A DNA stretch of 64,000 nucleotides from Oscillospiraceae bacterium (GCA_017435565.1 JAFSEU010000002.1:1-64000); one strand, 5' to 3'; numbered from the stretch's first letter, positions 50,226 to 58,434 are shown. Made by a program: numbers and translations. Notes: generated by a model not told the origin, from the letters alone.

Positions 50226-51779
50226 TCACACCTTCCTGCCAATAAACCATATTATTAAGGTTAAAAACAAAACAAATATTATTGCAGTACCAAAAAGATT
50301 CTCAAAAAGCAAGGTAAATAGTGACATAATCAAAGGAAAGCCAGATAGAATAATAGTAAAATCAATACTACTTAATGAATCAAAAGCACTTGTATCGGTT
50401 ATATCAAGACCATAATCGTCCTCAGTACCGCTAAAGGAAACATTACCGCCCGTATAACTTGAATTACCAAGTACACCGCTATAGTCAGGGCTATTGACTG
50501 TAATGTTATACTCAAATGTACCAGTCTCTGAATCATAAGTACCCTCGGCTCGTCCATCAAGTGATACCCAATTGTCAGGGAGCTCGGCAGAACCGCCGCC
50601 ATTGATAAGCGGAAAAATTACATCGTGTAAATATGCATAGCCTTCAGCAAACACAGGAAACCCATTATTTATATTATCTGAATCGAGCTGATAAACTACA
50701 TAGCCGTTGTTCATCTCATCAATTAAATCTTGTGTTATTTGAGATTTTTCACGCAGACCGTCGGCAAAAGTATAAAAACCCGACACGTTAGAAAAGCCAT
50801 CATAAACGAAAGTATAATTATACAAATGCGTAAAAGCCACAGAAGAAGGGTCAAAATTCAATAGGAACGGAGAACCGAAAGCCAATGAAAGATTTTGATA
50901 GCCTTGAATGTCTACATAAGAATAGTTACTGATATATTCACTTAAAGAATGATTTTGATAATTGACAGTAATAGCGCCACAAAGATAAGCGTATAAATTG
51001 CCGAGATTATAACAATGCTTAAAATTGGTTTGACGTGCAGTTGCATAACTGATAAAAGCTATACCGCAAGAAATTTGCTTTCCACTCGAGCTTAACGAAA
51101 GGAAACCCAAATCACCGTAATTGGCACATCTGGAAAAAGTGCAGCCAATAGAATCATAACCGCATATACCGCCTAAAAAAGCGGTCTGAGTCAAAGCAAT
51201 ATCACTAAAGTTATAGCAAAGATCAAAAGAAGAGCTTGTATAATAGGCATAACCGACAAGACCGCCGACAAAAGAATTATCATTAACAATAGCTCCAGTT
51301 AAAGTGTTATTAACAGAATAACAGTTATACAACGTGCATAATCTCGCCCTACCGATGAAGAAGCCAACACCGTGATACATAGAACCAACATTACCATAAT
51401 CATCATTTAAAGTACAGTTATACAAAGTCAGATTATTGATAGTAGCACCAAAGGCATCGTTAATAAGACCGCCGAACTGCTCAGAATTCGTAAAGGTCAG
51501 ATTACTGATAATATGACCATTGCCGTTAATTGTGCCTTGGAACTGCACACGGATATTAAGAGCATTAGAATATGCACTAACGTTAGCTAAATCGATATCA
51601 TCAGTAATATTGATTACGACATCTGAAGTAGAAGAAAGAGCATTGACAGAATTTATCATATCAAGCCATTCTGTGTCAGTACCAACGCTGTAGGTTGTAT
51701 CGGCACTTGCAGAAATATTAAAAAATGCGCAAGTTAATATGATAAAAACAGCTGAAAAAATAAATCTTAACTTACGCAT
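50226..51779 (-). CDS. Phage adhesin candidate (pIII-like) with GLUG module
   Basis: 517 residues: signal peptide (1-26, cleavage after SASA), an extracellular GLUG/beta-helix domain ~30-390 (FQGTINGNGHIISNLTF, NNLTLYNCTL, GFFIGRARLCTLYNCYSVNN), a cap NNGFPVFAEG, a Ser/Gly-rich linker ~400-470, and a C-terminal membrane anchor (LFGTAIIFVLFLTLIIWFIG). Signal plus C-terminal anchor is the pIII layout, and position fits. It shares the module and cap with the host protein at 37075-40449. Confidence 0.8.
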   Translation of the reverse strand: MRKLRFIFSAVFIILTCAFFNISASADTTYSVGTDTEWLDMINSVNALSSTSDVVINITDDIDLANVSAYSNALNIRVQFQGTINGNGHIISNLTFTNSEQFGGLINDAFGATINNLTLYNCTLNDDYGNVGSMYHGVGFFIGRARLCTLYNCYSVNNTLTGAIVNDNSFVGGLVGYAYYTSSSFDLCYNFSDIALTQTAFLGGICGYDSIGCTFSRCANYGDLGFLSLSSSGKQISCGIAFISYATARQTNFKHCYNLGNLYAYLCGAITVNYQNHSLSEYISNYSYVDIQGYQNLSLAFGSPFLLNFDPSSVAFTHLYNYTFVYDGFSNVSGFYTFADGLREKSQITQDLIDEMNNGYVVYQLDSDNINNGFPVFAEGYAYLHDVIFPLINGGGSAELPDNWVSLDGRAEGTYDSETGTFEYNITVNSPDYSGVLGNSSYTGGNVSFSGTEDDYGLDITDTSAFDSLSSIDFTIILSGFPLIMSLFTLLFENLFGTAIIFVLFLTLIIWFIGRKV

Positions 51780-51792
51780 TATTTAACACTCC

Positions 51793-52059
51793 TTAATTGA
51801 CGTCACGCAACACAATGTGTGCAGGGTTTTTGTACTGGTCGTAATAGACAGAAATGTCCTTACCGATGAGAGAAGCAAGCTTAGTCATATTCATTGAATT
51901 ATCACCGAATATATCGGCGAGCTTTGCGAACTTGCATTTTACAACACAACAAACCTGACCGTTTGCATTTTCGTCGTTATCGAGGCAATGCAGATTAACA
52001 TTATGATAAGCTGTACCCTCATATGTTCCTTTAGCTTCTTTGATTCCATAAATTCTCAT
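51793..52059 (-). CDS. Candidate phage ssDNA-binding protein
   Basis: 88 residues from ATG 52059 (AGAAAGG 8 bp upstream). It begins MRIYGIKEAKGTYEGTAYHN, then VNLHCL, KCKFAKLADIFG and DISVYYDQYKNPAHIVL, a small beta-barrel-like pattern. M13 gene V protein has 87 residues and the same place ahead of the structural genes. No exact family match could be confirmed by eye. The ribosome binding site is inside one arm of an 18-bp inverted repeat. Confidence 0.6.
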   Translation of the reverse strand: MRIYGIKEAKGTYEGTAYHNVNLHCLDNDENANGQVCCVVKCKFAKLADIFGDNSMNMTKLASLIGKDISVYYDQYKNPAHIVLRDVN

Positions 52060-52067
52060 AATAAAAA

Positions 52068-52141
52068 CCTTTCTACCCTGACGGCAATGGGTAAGCCGTA
52101 ATAAATTTATAATACACATTAAAGCCGTTAGGGTAGAAAGG
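52068..52141 (-). promoter_or_regulatory. long inverted repeat that can hide the ribosome binding site
   Basis: CCTTTCTACCCTGACGGC (52068-52085) is the complement of GCCGTTAGGGTAGAAAGG (52124-52141) in 17 of 18 positions. In the minus-strand message the 3' arm contains AGAAAGG, the ribosome binding site of the 52059 start. Confidence 0.6.
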
Positions 52142-52320
52142 CGGTTCCCACACCACCGCGCTACGCGTGCACGCAAGCGTGCACTTCCCCTAAATGCCTG
52201 CGGCATTTGCCGAAGCGGTTTAATGCGTTATTATATTAGGTCCGTCTATATTTAACGTCCGGACGGTTACGGACGCTGATTAAGAAGGTGGATATAATGG
52301 AATAGGTAAAACATAAACTT
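52142..52320. other. structured phage intergenic region, possible single-strand origin
   Basis: No gene. Hairpins: GTGCACGC/GCGTGCAC (52167-52184), AAATGCC/GGCATTT (52192-52208), and CGTCCGGACG (52256-52265) with further CCGTC and GGACG copies at 52242-52275. Locally GC-rich in an AT-rich element. Such dense hairpins suit a lagging-strand (sso) or packaging signal. Confidence 0.4.
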
Positions 52321-52614
52321 TTATAATTCATCACACAAGAAAAAACATTTACCAAAGTCAGACAAATCAGCTTCAATTGCTAAATGTTTGAAAGTACATT
52401 TCCAACCACAACCATTATTGAAAATGCAATCAATTATAGTTTCAAACTTCTTTTCGTTTCCGTTGTCACATTCGTCAAATTCACAATCATCTTCAAAAGG
52501 ACATTCGTAACGACATTCGTCATTGCAAGGTATGGTGAAGACACATTCGCAACAAGCTTTAACCTTTACTTTGTCGCCTACGTTAAAAGGTAAACCGTCG
52601 ATAAATAATTTCAT
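52321..52614 (-). CDS. Cys-rich 97-residue phage protein
   Basis: ATG 52614 is chosen for CAGGAG just upstream. Thirteen Cys in 97 residues, clustered in KACCECVFTIPCNDECRYEC and later CIFNNGCGWKC, with many Asp/Glu; likely zinc-binding or disulfide-rich. It starts MKLFIDGLPFNVGDKVKVK, a small-domain start. It is divergent from the XRE gene, sharing the operator region, so it may be an early regulatory gene. Family not known. Confidence 0.65.
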   Translation of the reverse strand: MKLFIDGLPFNVGDKVKVKACCECVFTIPCNDECRYECPFEDDCEFDECDNGNEKKFETIIDCIFNNGCGWKCTFKHLAIEADLSDFGKCFFLCDEL

Positions 52615-52625
52615 ATCAATCTCCT

Positions 52626-52760
52626 GTGCTAACGCGTTTGAGGTATCAAAATGTTCTGTTTTAGCACAATTCAATGATAGCATATATATAATCAAAAATC
52701 AATTGACAATTGTTCCAAAAAAGAACAGCGAAAATTATAAAAAAGTGCTAATATGGAACA
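52626..52760. promoter_or_regulatory. operator/promoter region between divergent phage genes
   Basis: Two inverted copies of TGTTC-N6-TAGCAC: 52652-52667 and, reversed, 52745-52760. Extra half sites are GTGCTAA (52626-52632) and TGTTC-N7-GAACA (52711-52727). This spacing of repeats suits an XRE-type repressor acting on both promoters. Confidence 0.55.
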
Positions 52761-52774
52761 CAAGGAGTGATATT

Positions 52775-52978
52775 ATGTTTAATGAGAATCTAAAAATAGC
52801 GAGGAAAAACGCAAACTTATCGCAAGAAAAAGTTGCAGAAATTATAAATACATCAAGAAGTAACATATCAAAGTATGAAACAGGAGACTTAGAACCAAAC
52901 TTAAATACCTTAAAACTACTCTGCAAATTGTATAAAGTAAGCGCAGATGAATTATTAGAAATAAAAACAGAGGTGTAA
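52775..52978 (+). CDS. XRE-family repressor
   Basis: 67 residues: a single helix-turn-helix domain, MFNENLKIARKNANLSQEKV with recognition region TSRSNISKYETGDLEPNL. AAGGAG ribosome binding site. The only plus-strand operon of the element together with the DUF2726 gene (its TAA ends 1 bp before the next ATG). Expected to keep the phage quiet. Confidence 0.85.
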   Translation: MFNENLKIARKNANLSQEKVAEIINTSRSNISKYETGDLEPNLNTLKLLCKLYKVSADELLEIKTEV

Positions 52979-52979
52979 A

Positions 52980-53546
52980 ATGAAATATTTCTTAATAATA
53001 TTAATTGTAGTTGCAATATGCATTATAATAAAAGAAAACAAAGAAAAAAAATATTATAAAAACAAATCAAACGAAATAAATAATATAACAGAATCTGAAA
53101 ACAAATACATATATGATAACATAAAAATAACTGATAATAACAAAATATACCCCTATCATAAAAAATACTTACTTACAAAAAATGAATTCTATTTCTATAA
53201 AAAACTTAAAAACGTTACCGACAGATACAATCTTCAAATTCTTGCAAAAATCAGACTTGCGGATCTTATTCAGATAAATACAGGTATGAACAATAGTGAA
53301 CATATGCGCTACTGGGGAAAAATACAAGCAAAGCATATTGATTTTGCAATAGTAGACGATATGAAAGTAATAATACTTGTGGAACTACAGGATAATAGTC
53401 ACAAAGACTCGGACAGAATAGAAAGTGACAATTTCAAAAAACAAGTACTTACACAATGTGGTTATCAATTGATATGTACATACGGAGAAGTAGAAGCAAT
53501 CGAAAACGCAATAAAACAAACATACAACAAACAAACTGTGAACTAA
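52980..53546 (+). CDS. Membrane-anchored DUF2726 protein
   Basis: 188 residues. One N-terminal span (FLIILIVVAICIII), a Lys/Asn-rich linker, then DUF2726: LLTKNEFYFYKKL, LAKIRLADLI, HIDFAIVDDMKVIILVELQD and NFKKQVLTQCGYQLICTY. The Asp...(V)ELQD spacing recalls restriction-endonuclease-like folds. Co-transcribed with the repressor, it would be expressed in the lysogen, so a protective or exclusion role is possible. Confidence 0.78.
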   Translation: MKYFLIILIVVAICIIIKENKEKKYYKNKSNEINNITESENKYIYDNIKITDNNKIYPYHKKYLLTKNEFYFYKKLKNVTDRYNLQILAKIRLADLIQINTGMNNSEHMRYWGKIQAKHIDFAIVDDMKVIILVELQDNSHKDSDRIESDNFKKQVLTQCGYQLICTYGEVEAIENAIKQTYNKQTVN

Positions 53547-53614
53547 TCATAATTAGATTTAAAAAACAAGGGTTATGTGAATATACCTTTGAATTTTTAT
53601 TGCTATACTTTAGC

Positions 53615-53660
53615 GTGAACAGTGAACGCCATAGGGGGGAGTCGTAGTACCCCCCCTATG
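53615..53660 (-). other. pMV158-type double-strand origin (nick hairpin)
   Basis: ATAGGGGGG (53631-53639) pairs with CCCCCCTAT (53651-53659); on the minus strand the loop reads TACTACGAC (53641-53649), exactly the pMV158-family nick sequence TACTACG/AC. Two direct GTGAAC repeats (53615-53620, 53622-53627) lie beside it and may help bind Rep. Confidence 0.82.
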
Positions 53661-53753
53661 CCGAAAACGGTAGCCTGAGGGTGAGTGAAATCACTCATCG
53701 ACTCACCAACGGCAATCAGACTGCAGGCGGTGAAGTCCGCCAAATGCAAAGAA

Positions 53754-53791
53754 AGAGGGTAAGGCCCATAATGGGCTTACCCTCTCTTTTT
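53754..53791 (+). terminator. terminator within the phage right end
   Basis: AGAGGGTAAG plus GCCCAT (one bulged G) pairs with ATGGGCTTACCCTCT (53771-53785), then CTTTTTG. Confidence 0.7.
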
Positions 53792-53803
53792 GTAGCGTAT
53801 TTG

Positions 53804-53880
53804 TATACATAAAAATTCCCGCACGGCGCGTAAACTTTGCGAGCAAACTTTACGCGGCGCACAGGAGTTTTTTTGTATAC
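53804..53880. repeat. long imperfect hairpin next to attR
   Basis: Nested inverted repeats: GTATAC at both ends, AAAAATTCC/GGAGTTTTT, and a central GCGTAAACTTTGC/GCAAACTTTACGC with one C-C mismatch (53828-53855). The right inner arm contains CAAACTTTAC, identical to the left arm/centre of the dif-like site (47032-47041). Confidence 0.6.
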
Positions 53881-53894
53881 AATTGCACGGCTTC

Positions 53895-53914
53895 CTTTAC
53901 TTTGGTGCAATTAT
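53895..53914 (+). repeat. attR: right copy of the 20-bp direct repeat
   Basis: Same 20 bp as 47036-47055. The left arm here (ATTGCACGGCTTC) comes from the phage and is only partly symmetric. Confidence 0.85.
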
Positions 53915-53916
53915 TG

Positions 53917-54447
53917 CTATGCTGCAAAATCACTTTCATCAAGCTCATATATTGTATCATAAAGATATACGACCTCATCGATTTTTACAGCAATAATTGT
54001 TAAATCGTTATATTCGTTTTTGACAGAGTTTCCGCTAACAGTTTCTTTATATGTAACTAAGTATGCAGCAGTAAGATTAGGCTTTCCGATTCTGAATGCA
54101 CTTGCCATTGAACGTTTAGCATCTTCAATTCCTTCATCACTGATACGTTCCATTTTTATAAGCTCGTAATCAATTTCAAATTCTTCGCCATAAATCTCAA
54201 TAAATGAATCCTGAATTTGAGACCAGAAATCATTATCGAATTCTTCAATTTCTTCATTCATTGCATCTACATAGAATTGCGGAAAGCAATCACAATAAGC
54301 TTCAAAATCATCAGCTCTCAAGGCTGCATAATAATCATCAAGCAGGTTGCATACCTGTTTTTCTGTAATTTCTTGTTTGCTTTCAGAACATGACGCACAC
54401 AAGAAAATTGTGAACAAACTTAAAACTAAACCAAATAATTTCTTCAT
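53917..54447 (-). CDS. Lipoprotein with NTF2-like domain
   Basis: 176 residues. Lipoprotein signal with lipobox FLCASC near residue 20. The mature part begins with helix QVCNLLDDYYAALRADDFEA followed by a cone-like alternation, the usual start of NTF2/SnoaL-like or DUF4878 folds. It is a weak paralogue of the next gene upstream. The stop is 2 bp from attR, so the phage inserted just behind it. Confidence 0.7.
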   Translation of the reverse strand: MKKLFGLVLSLFTIFLCASCSESKQEITEKQVCNLLDDYYAALRADDFEAYCDCFPQFYVDAMNEEIEEFDNDFWSQIQDSFIEIYGEEFEIDYELIKMERISDEGIEDAKRSMASAFRIGKPNLTAAYLVTYKETVSGNSVKNEYNDLTIIAVKIDEVVYLYDTIYELDESDFAA

Positions 54448-54453
54448 ATTTTT

Positions 54454-54999
54454 TTATTGCATCGTAGCCATATACTCAAAATACTGATTATAAACATAGA
54501 GTTCATCACCAATTTCGAGTACCATCATTTCGTATGTTTCTTTTTCAGTGTTATTTTTTCCACTTGCTTCTTCGGTGATTTCAATTATATATCCGCTTGA
54601 CAATTCAAGCTCTATATCATATGTCTGTTTGATAGCGGTTTCGCCGGTTGTAAGCTCTTCTTGTGACATCTTTTCAGTTGAGTTTACAGTAGCTTTTAAT
54701 GAAAAATCATCACCGATGGTCATAACATAATATCCGTATTCGGAATCCAAAAAATACGATTCGGCATTAGCGAATCCATATCCAACTGCAAATTGCTCAT
54801 ACATATCATTATAAAATGCAGGATATAGCGACGAATATTTTTCATAATCACCTTTTTCAAGCGCTTCAAAATGTTCATCTACAAGTGATTTGATTTTTGT
54901 ATTGATATCACTCCCCTTTTCAGAGGACTTCTCACAAGACAAAGTAGAAGACGATATAAACAAAGCACAGGAAAGGGCAAGTATTGCAAAACGTTTCAT
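54454..54999 (-). CDS. Lipoprotein with NTF2-like domain (paralogue)
   Basis: 181 residues. Signal with lipobox STLSC near residue 22. Mature start KIKSLVDEHFEALEKGDYEK parallels the neighbouring lipoprotein, and both end with an ELYVYNQYFE/VVYLYDTIYE-type strand. 6 bp separate the genes. Function unknown; probably envelope-associated. Confidence 0.7.
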   Translation of the reverse strand: MKRFAILALSCALFISSSTLSCEKSSEKGSDINTKIKSLVDEHFEALEKGDYEKYSSLYPAFYNDMYEQFAVGYGFANAESYFLDSEYGYYVMTIGDDFSLKATVNSTEKMSQEELTTGETAIKQTYDIELELSSGYIIEITEEASGKNNTEKETYEMMVLEIGDELYVYNQYFEYMATMQ

Positions 55000-55130
55000 T
55001 AAAACAATCCTTTCTCTCGTATCTATAATTTGATAATATCACAAATCGACATATTTTTCAAGTATTTTTATCACATTTATAAAAAAGCAGATGTAAAGTT
55101 GTACAGCTTTACATCTGCTGAATTGTGAAT

Positions 55131-56396
55131 TTATGCGGTTTCTGAGCTGCGTTTGCGCATATCATATGATACAACGGGTTCTGTATTGTTTACAACACAA
55201 TCAGCCGTAACAGTAACCTTAGTTGCAGTTTCTTCCGAAGGTATAGAAAACATTGTTTTCAGCAAGATGTTTTCTACAATGGAACGCAAACCTCTGGCAC
55301 CTGTTTTCTGTGCAATTGTTTTTTTTGCGATTTCCTTCAATGCCTCAGGCTCAAATTCAAGCTCAATACCATCAAGCTCAAAAAGCTTATTATATTGCTT
55401 AACCAAAGCATTTTTAGGTTCAGTCAATATTCTTACAAGCTGTGCTTCATCAAGTTCTTCAAGAACAGTTATAACAGGAAGTCTGCCGACAAGCTCGGGC
55501 ACAAGACCGAATTTAACCAAATCTTGAGGAACAACCTTACGGAAAATATTATTTCTGATTTCGTCGTGCGATTTAATTTCAGAACCAAACCCCAAAGCAG
55601 AGCTTTCAGTTCTCTTTATAATAGCATTTTCAAGACCATCGAATGCACCACCACAGATAAACAGGATGTTTTTTGTATCAAGGTGAATAAAATCCTGATT
55701 CGGGTGTTTTCTGCCGCCGTTGGGCGGAACGTTGGAAACAGTGCCTTCAATGATTTTCAAAAGTGCTTGCTGAACACCTTCACCGCTGACATCTCTTGTA
55801 ATTGAAACGTTTTCAGATTTTCTTGCAATCTTGTCGATTTCATCAATATAGATGATTCCCCTCTCGGCAGCACGCACATCGTAATCGGCTGACTGAAGAA
55901 GCCTTACAAGGACATTCTCAACATCATCACCGACATAACCGGCTTCTGTCAAAGTAGTAGCGTCTGCAATAGCAAAAGGAACATCAAGGATTTTTGCCAA
56001 AGTTTGTGCAAGCATAGTCTTGCCAACACCGGTTGGACCGAGAAGAAGCACGTTACTCTTCTGAATTTCAACATTTTCGTCTGAACCGATGCTGTTGATA
56101 CGTTTGTAGTGATTATATACAGCAACAGAAAGCGTAATTTTTGCTTCATCCTGCCCGATTACATATTCATCAAGAACAGCCTTGATTTCACTCGGCTTTT
56201 TTAATACAGGTACTTCGGACTTTTCGGTGTTTTTGCGTTTCTTTTTAGATTGAAGCGGTTCGCCAAGCATTTCGTAGCAATAGAGCACGCACTCATCGCA
56301 AATGGTGCTGTTTCCGGAAGAAAACAAACTCATTACCTTACTTTCAGACTTACCGCAGAAGTCACATTTTTTTAATGAAGTTGTGTTATTGTCCAT
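55131..56396 (-). CDS. clpX: ATP-dependent Clp protease ATP-binding subunit ClpX
   Basis: 421 residues. N-terminal C4 zinc domain ([11 protein letters not shown] ... CDECV), Walker [15 protein letters not shown], Walker [13 protein letters not shown], sensor and Arg-finger region [11 protein letters not shown]. It unfolds tagged proteins for ClpP, whose gene lies immediately upstream (12 bp). Confidence 0.97.
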   Translation of the reverse strand: MDNNTTSLKKCDFCGKSESKVMSLFSSGNSTICDECVLYCYEMLGEPLQSKKKRKNTEKSEVPVLKKPSEIKAVLDEYVIGQDEAKITLSVAVYNHYKRINSIGSDENVEIQKSNVLLLGPTGVGKTMLAQTLAKILDVPFAIADATTLTEAGYVGDDVENVLVRLLQSADYDVRAAERGIIYIDEIDKIARKSENVSITRDVSGEGVQQALLKIIEGTVSNVPPNGGRKHPNQDFIHLDTKNILFICGGAFDGLENAIIKRTESSALGFGSEIKSHDEIRNNIFRKVVPQDLVKFGLVPELVGRLPVITVLEELDEAQLVRILTEPKNALVKQYNKLFELDGIELEFEPEALKEIAKKTIAQKTGARGLRSIVENILLKTMFSIPSEETATKVTVTADCVVNNTEPVVSYDMRKRSSETA

Positions 56397-56408
56397 TGGC
56401 AGTCGTCC

Positions 56409-56990
56409 TTATCTTTTTGAAATTACCTTATCTATCAGGCCGTACGCAACAGCTTCATCAGCTGACATAAAGTTATCACGCTCAGTATCCTGAACAATTA
56501 CATCAAGAGGTTTTCCGGTGTTGCTTGCGAGAATATTATTGAGGTTGCTTTTGATTTTAAGCAGTCGGTCGGCATGAATTTTTATATCTGTTACCTGACC
56601 CTGCATTCCACCAAGAGGCTGATGAATCATAATCTCACTGTTGGGAAGCGCAAATCTTTTTCCTTTTGCGCCTGACGAAAGAAGAAAAGCACCCATGGAT
56701 GCAGCCATACCGATGCAGATAGTAGAAACATCGCACTTGATATACTGCATAGTGTCATAGATTGCCATTCCTGCGGTGACCGAGCCGCCGGGGCTGTTTA
56801 TATAAAATGAAATGTCCTTATCGGGATCCTGGCCCTCAAGATAAAGAAGCTGTGCAACGATAAGACTTGCAGTAACATCGTTGACCTCTTCGGAAAGAAG
56901 CACTATTCTGTCATTGAGAAGTCTGGAAAAAATGTCGTAGGAACGTTCTCCTCTGTTTGTTTGTTCAACTACTACAGGAACTAAGCTCAT
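56409..56990 (-). CDS. clpP: ATP-dependent Clp protease proteolytic subunit
   Basis: 193 residues from ATG 56990, which follows AGGAGG. Catalytic Ser in [14 protein letters not shown], His in IMIHQPLGG and Asp in [11 protein letters not shown]. tig-clpP-clpX is a conserved operon. Confidence 0.97.
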   Translation of the reverse strand: MSLVPVVVEQTNRGERSYDIFSRLLNDRIVLLSEEVNDVTASLIVAQLLYLEGQDPDKDISFYINSPGGSVTAGMAIYDTMQYIKCDVSTICIGMAASMGAFLLSSGAKGKRFALPNSEIMIHQPLGGMQGQVTDIKIHADRLLKIKSNLNNILASNTGKPLDVIVQDTERDNFMSADEAVAYGLIDKVISKR

Positions 56991-57102
56991 AATATTTCCT
57001 CCTTTTATGTTTGTCTCTTTCATTTGTCGAATTTTGTGAAATACCTTTTAATATGGTTTGAGCCGCCAAAAAATATGGCGGCTAAACATCAAATATATAA
57101 AA

Positions 57103-58434
57103 TTATTCAGCACTTGCAGCTTCCACAGCTTCGCTGACAATGTCATTGTCAACTGCGTCTGTAATTACTGCGTTTTCCTTTACAAGCTCAGAAGCCTTTC
57201 CGACGAGCAAATCATCATGATATGCTCCCATAGGCATAAGCTGCTTGATTTTCTCAACGGGCATATTGTACTGCTTAGAAAGTTCAGCGAGACCCTTTTC
57301 GATTTCTTCTTCAGAAACCTCAAGATTTTCAATCTCTGCAATCTTTTCAAGTGCAAGTCTGAGCTTAACTTCGTCAGTTGCCTTTGCTCTGTAAGACTCT
57401 CTGAAATCTTCCATGCTCATACCTGTGTACTGAAGATATGTGTCAACACGCATACCCTGTGACATAAGTCTGCTTTCAAAATCATTAATAGATCTTGTGA
57501 TTCTGTCTTCAATCATAATGTCGGGAATTTCAACAGTTGTGCGGTCAATAAGTGTGCGGAAAATTGCATTTTCAACCTCAGTGTTGATTCTTGCTTCGAG
57601 CTGCGCTTCAAGTCTTTCCTTGCAGTCAGCTTTGTATTCATCAACAGTATTGAAATCGGAATAATCCTTTACAAGCTCGTCGTCAAGCTCAGGAAGCTCT
57701 TCAACGCGGATTTCGTTAAGCTTAACCTTAAATACAGCGGGCTTACCTGCAAGATCGCTAACGTGATATTCTTCAGGGAATGTTACATTAACATCAAATT
57801 CATCGCCGACATTATGACCAACGATCTGATCTTCAAAACCGGGAATGAACTGTCCGGAACCGAGCTTGAGATCAAAGCCTTCAGCCTTGCCACCTTCAAA
57901 AGCAACTTCGTCAACAAATCCTTCAAAGTCAATATTAACATTGTCGTCGTTCTCAGCTGCTCTTTCAACGGATACAAGTCTCATACCTTTTCTGCGAAGC
58001 ATTTCAAGCTGAGAGTCAAGCTGTTCGTCAGTTACAGTATTGTCAGGTTTTGCAGCTGTTATTCCCTTATATTCACCCAAGGTTACTTCGGGGTAGTTGA
58101 TGCAGGTAGCCTTGATAACAACTCCCTCTTCCTTGGAAATGGATGTAACCTCAACCTCGGGCTGAGCAATAGGCTTGAGTTCAGCTTCATCAATAGCGTC
58201 AAAAATTCTCTCATTGATAAGAATATTTACAGCTGTTTCGTAGAAAGCGTTTTCACCAAAGTACTTTTCAGCCAAAGCTCTCGGAACTTTACCTTTTCTG
58301 AATCCGGGAATTGCAATATTTTTCTTTTCCTTGTTGTATGCCTTCTGTAATGCAGCCTCAAAGCCCTCAGCATCAACTGTGAACTCGAGCTCATATTTGT
58401 TTGTTTCGATACATTCGCATCTTGTTACTGCCAT
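57103..58434 (-). CDS. tig: Trigger factor
   Basis: 443 residues from ATG 58434 (GGAGG upstream). Ribosome-binding N-terminus with the signature VPGFRKGKVPRALAEKYFG-like stretch (IPGFRKGKVPRALAE), an FKBP-type PPIase domain (VNIDFEGFVDEVAFEGGKAE), and a helical C-terminal chaperone domain. It shields nascent chains at the exit tunnel. Confidence 0.96.
   Translation of the reverse strand: MAVTRCECIETNKYELEFTVDAEGFEAALQKAYNKEKKNIAIPGFRKGKVPRALAEKYFGENAFYETAVNILINERIFDAIDEAELKPIAQPEVEVTSISKEEGVVIKATCINYPEVTLGEYKGITAAKPDNTVTDEQLDSQLEMLRRKGMRLVSVERAAENDDNVNIDFEGFVDEVAFEGGKAEGFDLKLGSGQFIPGFEDQIVGHNVGDEFDVNVTFPEEYHVSDLAGKPAVFKVKLNEIRVEELPELDDELVKDYSDFNTVDEYKADCKERLEAQLEARINTEVENAIFRTLIDRTTVEIPDIMIEDRITRSINDFESRLMSQGMRVDTYLQYTGMSMEDFRESYRAKATDEVKLRLALEKIAEIENLEVSEEEIEKGLAELSKQYNMPVEKIKQLMPMGAYHDDLLVGKASELVKENAVITDAVDNDIVSEAVEAASAE

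Larger units (their letters stand above)
53604..53791 (+). ncRNA. possible short structured transcript over the replication origin
   Basis: A TATACT box (53604-53609) without a clear -35, hairpins at 53631-53659 and GTGAGT/ACTCAC (53691-53705), and a good terminator at 53754-53791. No ORF. The RNA would be about 175 nt. It could equally be only origin DNA structure. Confidence 0.35.
47036..53914. mobile_element. Integrated inovirus-like filamentous phage, about 6.86 kb
   Basis: Bounded by the direct repeat CTTTACTTTGGTGCAATTAT (47036-47055 and 53895-53914). The minus strand carries an inovirus-like order: ssDNA-binding candidate, large adhesin, small membrane proteins, coat-like protein, hairpin, small membrane protein, TraX-like protein, Zot/pI ATPase, Rep. 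On the plus strand are an XRE repressor and a DUF2726 protein. No integrase, capsid, portal or terminase gene is present. Size, gene order, Zot homologue and tiny membrane proteins together support an inovirus. Confidence 0.85.

Noticed and set aside
52060..52206. Upstream extension of the ssDNA-binding candidate
   Set aside because: It reads through the hairpin-rich intergenic region with biased composition; the ATG at 52059 has a good ribosome binding site.
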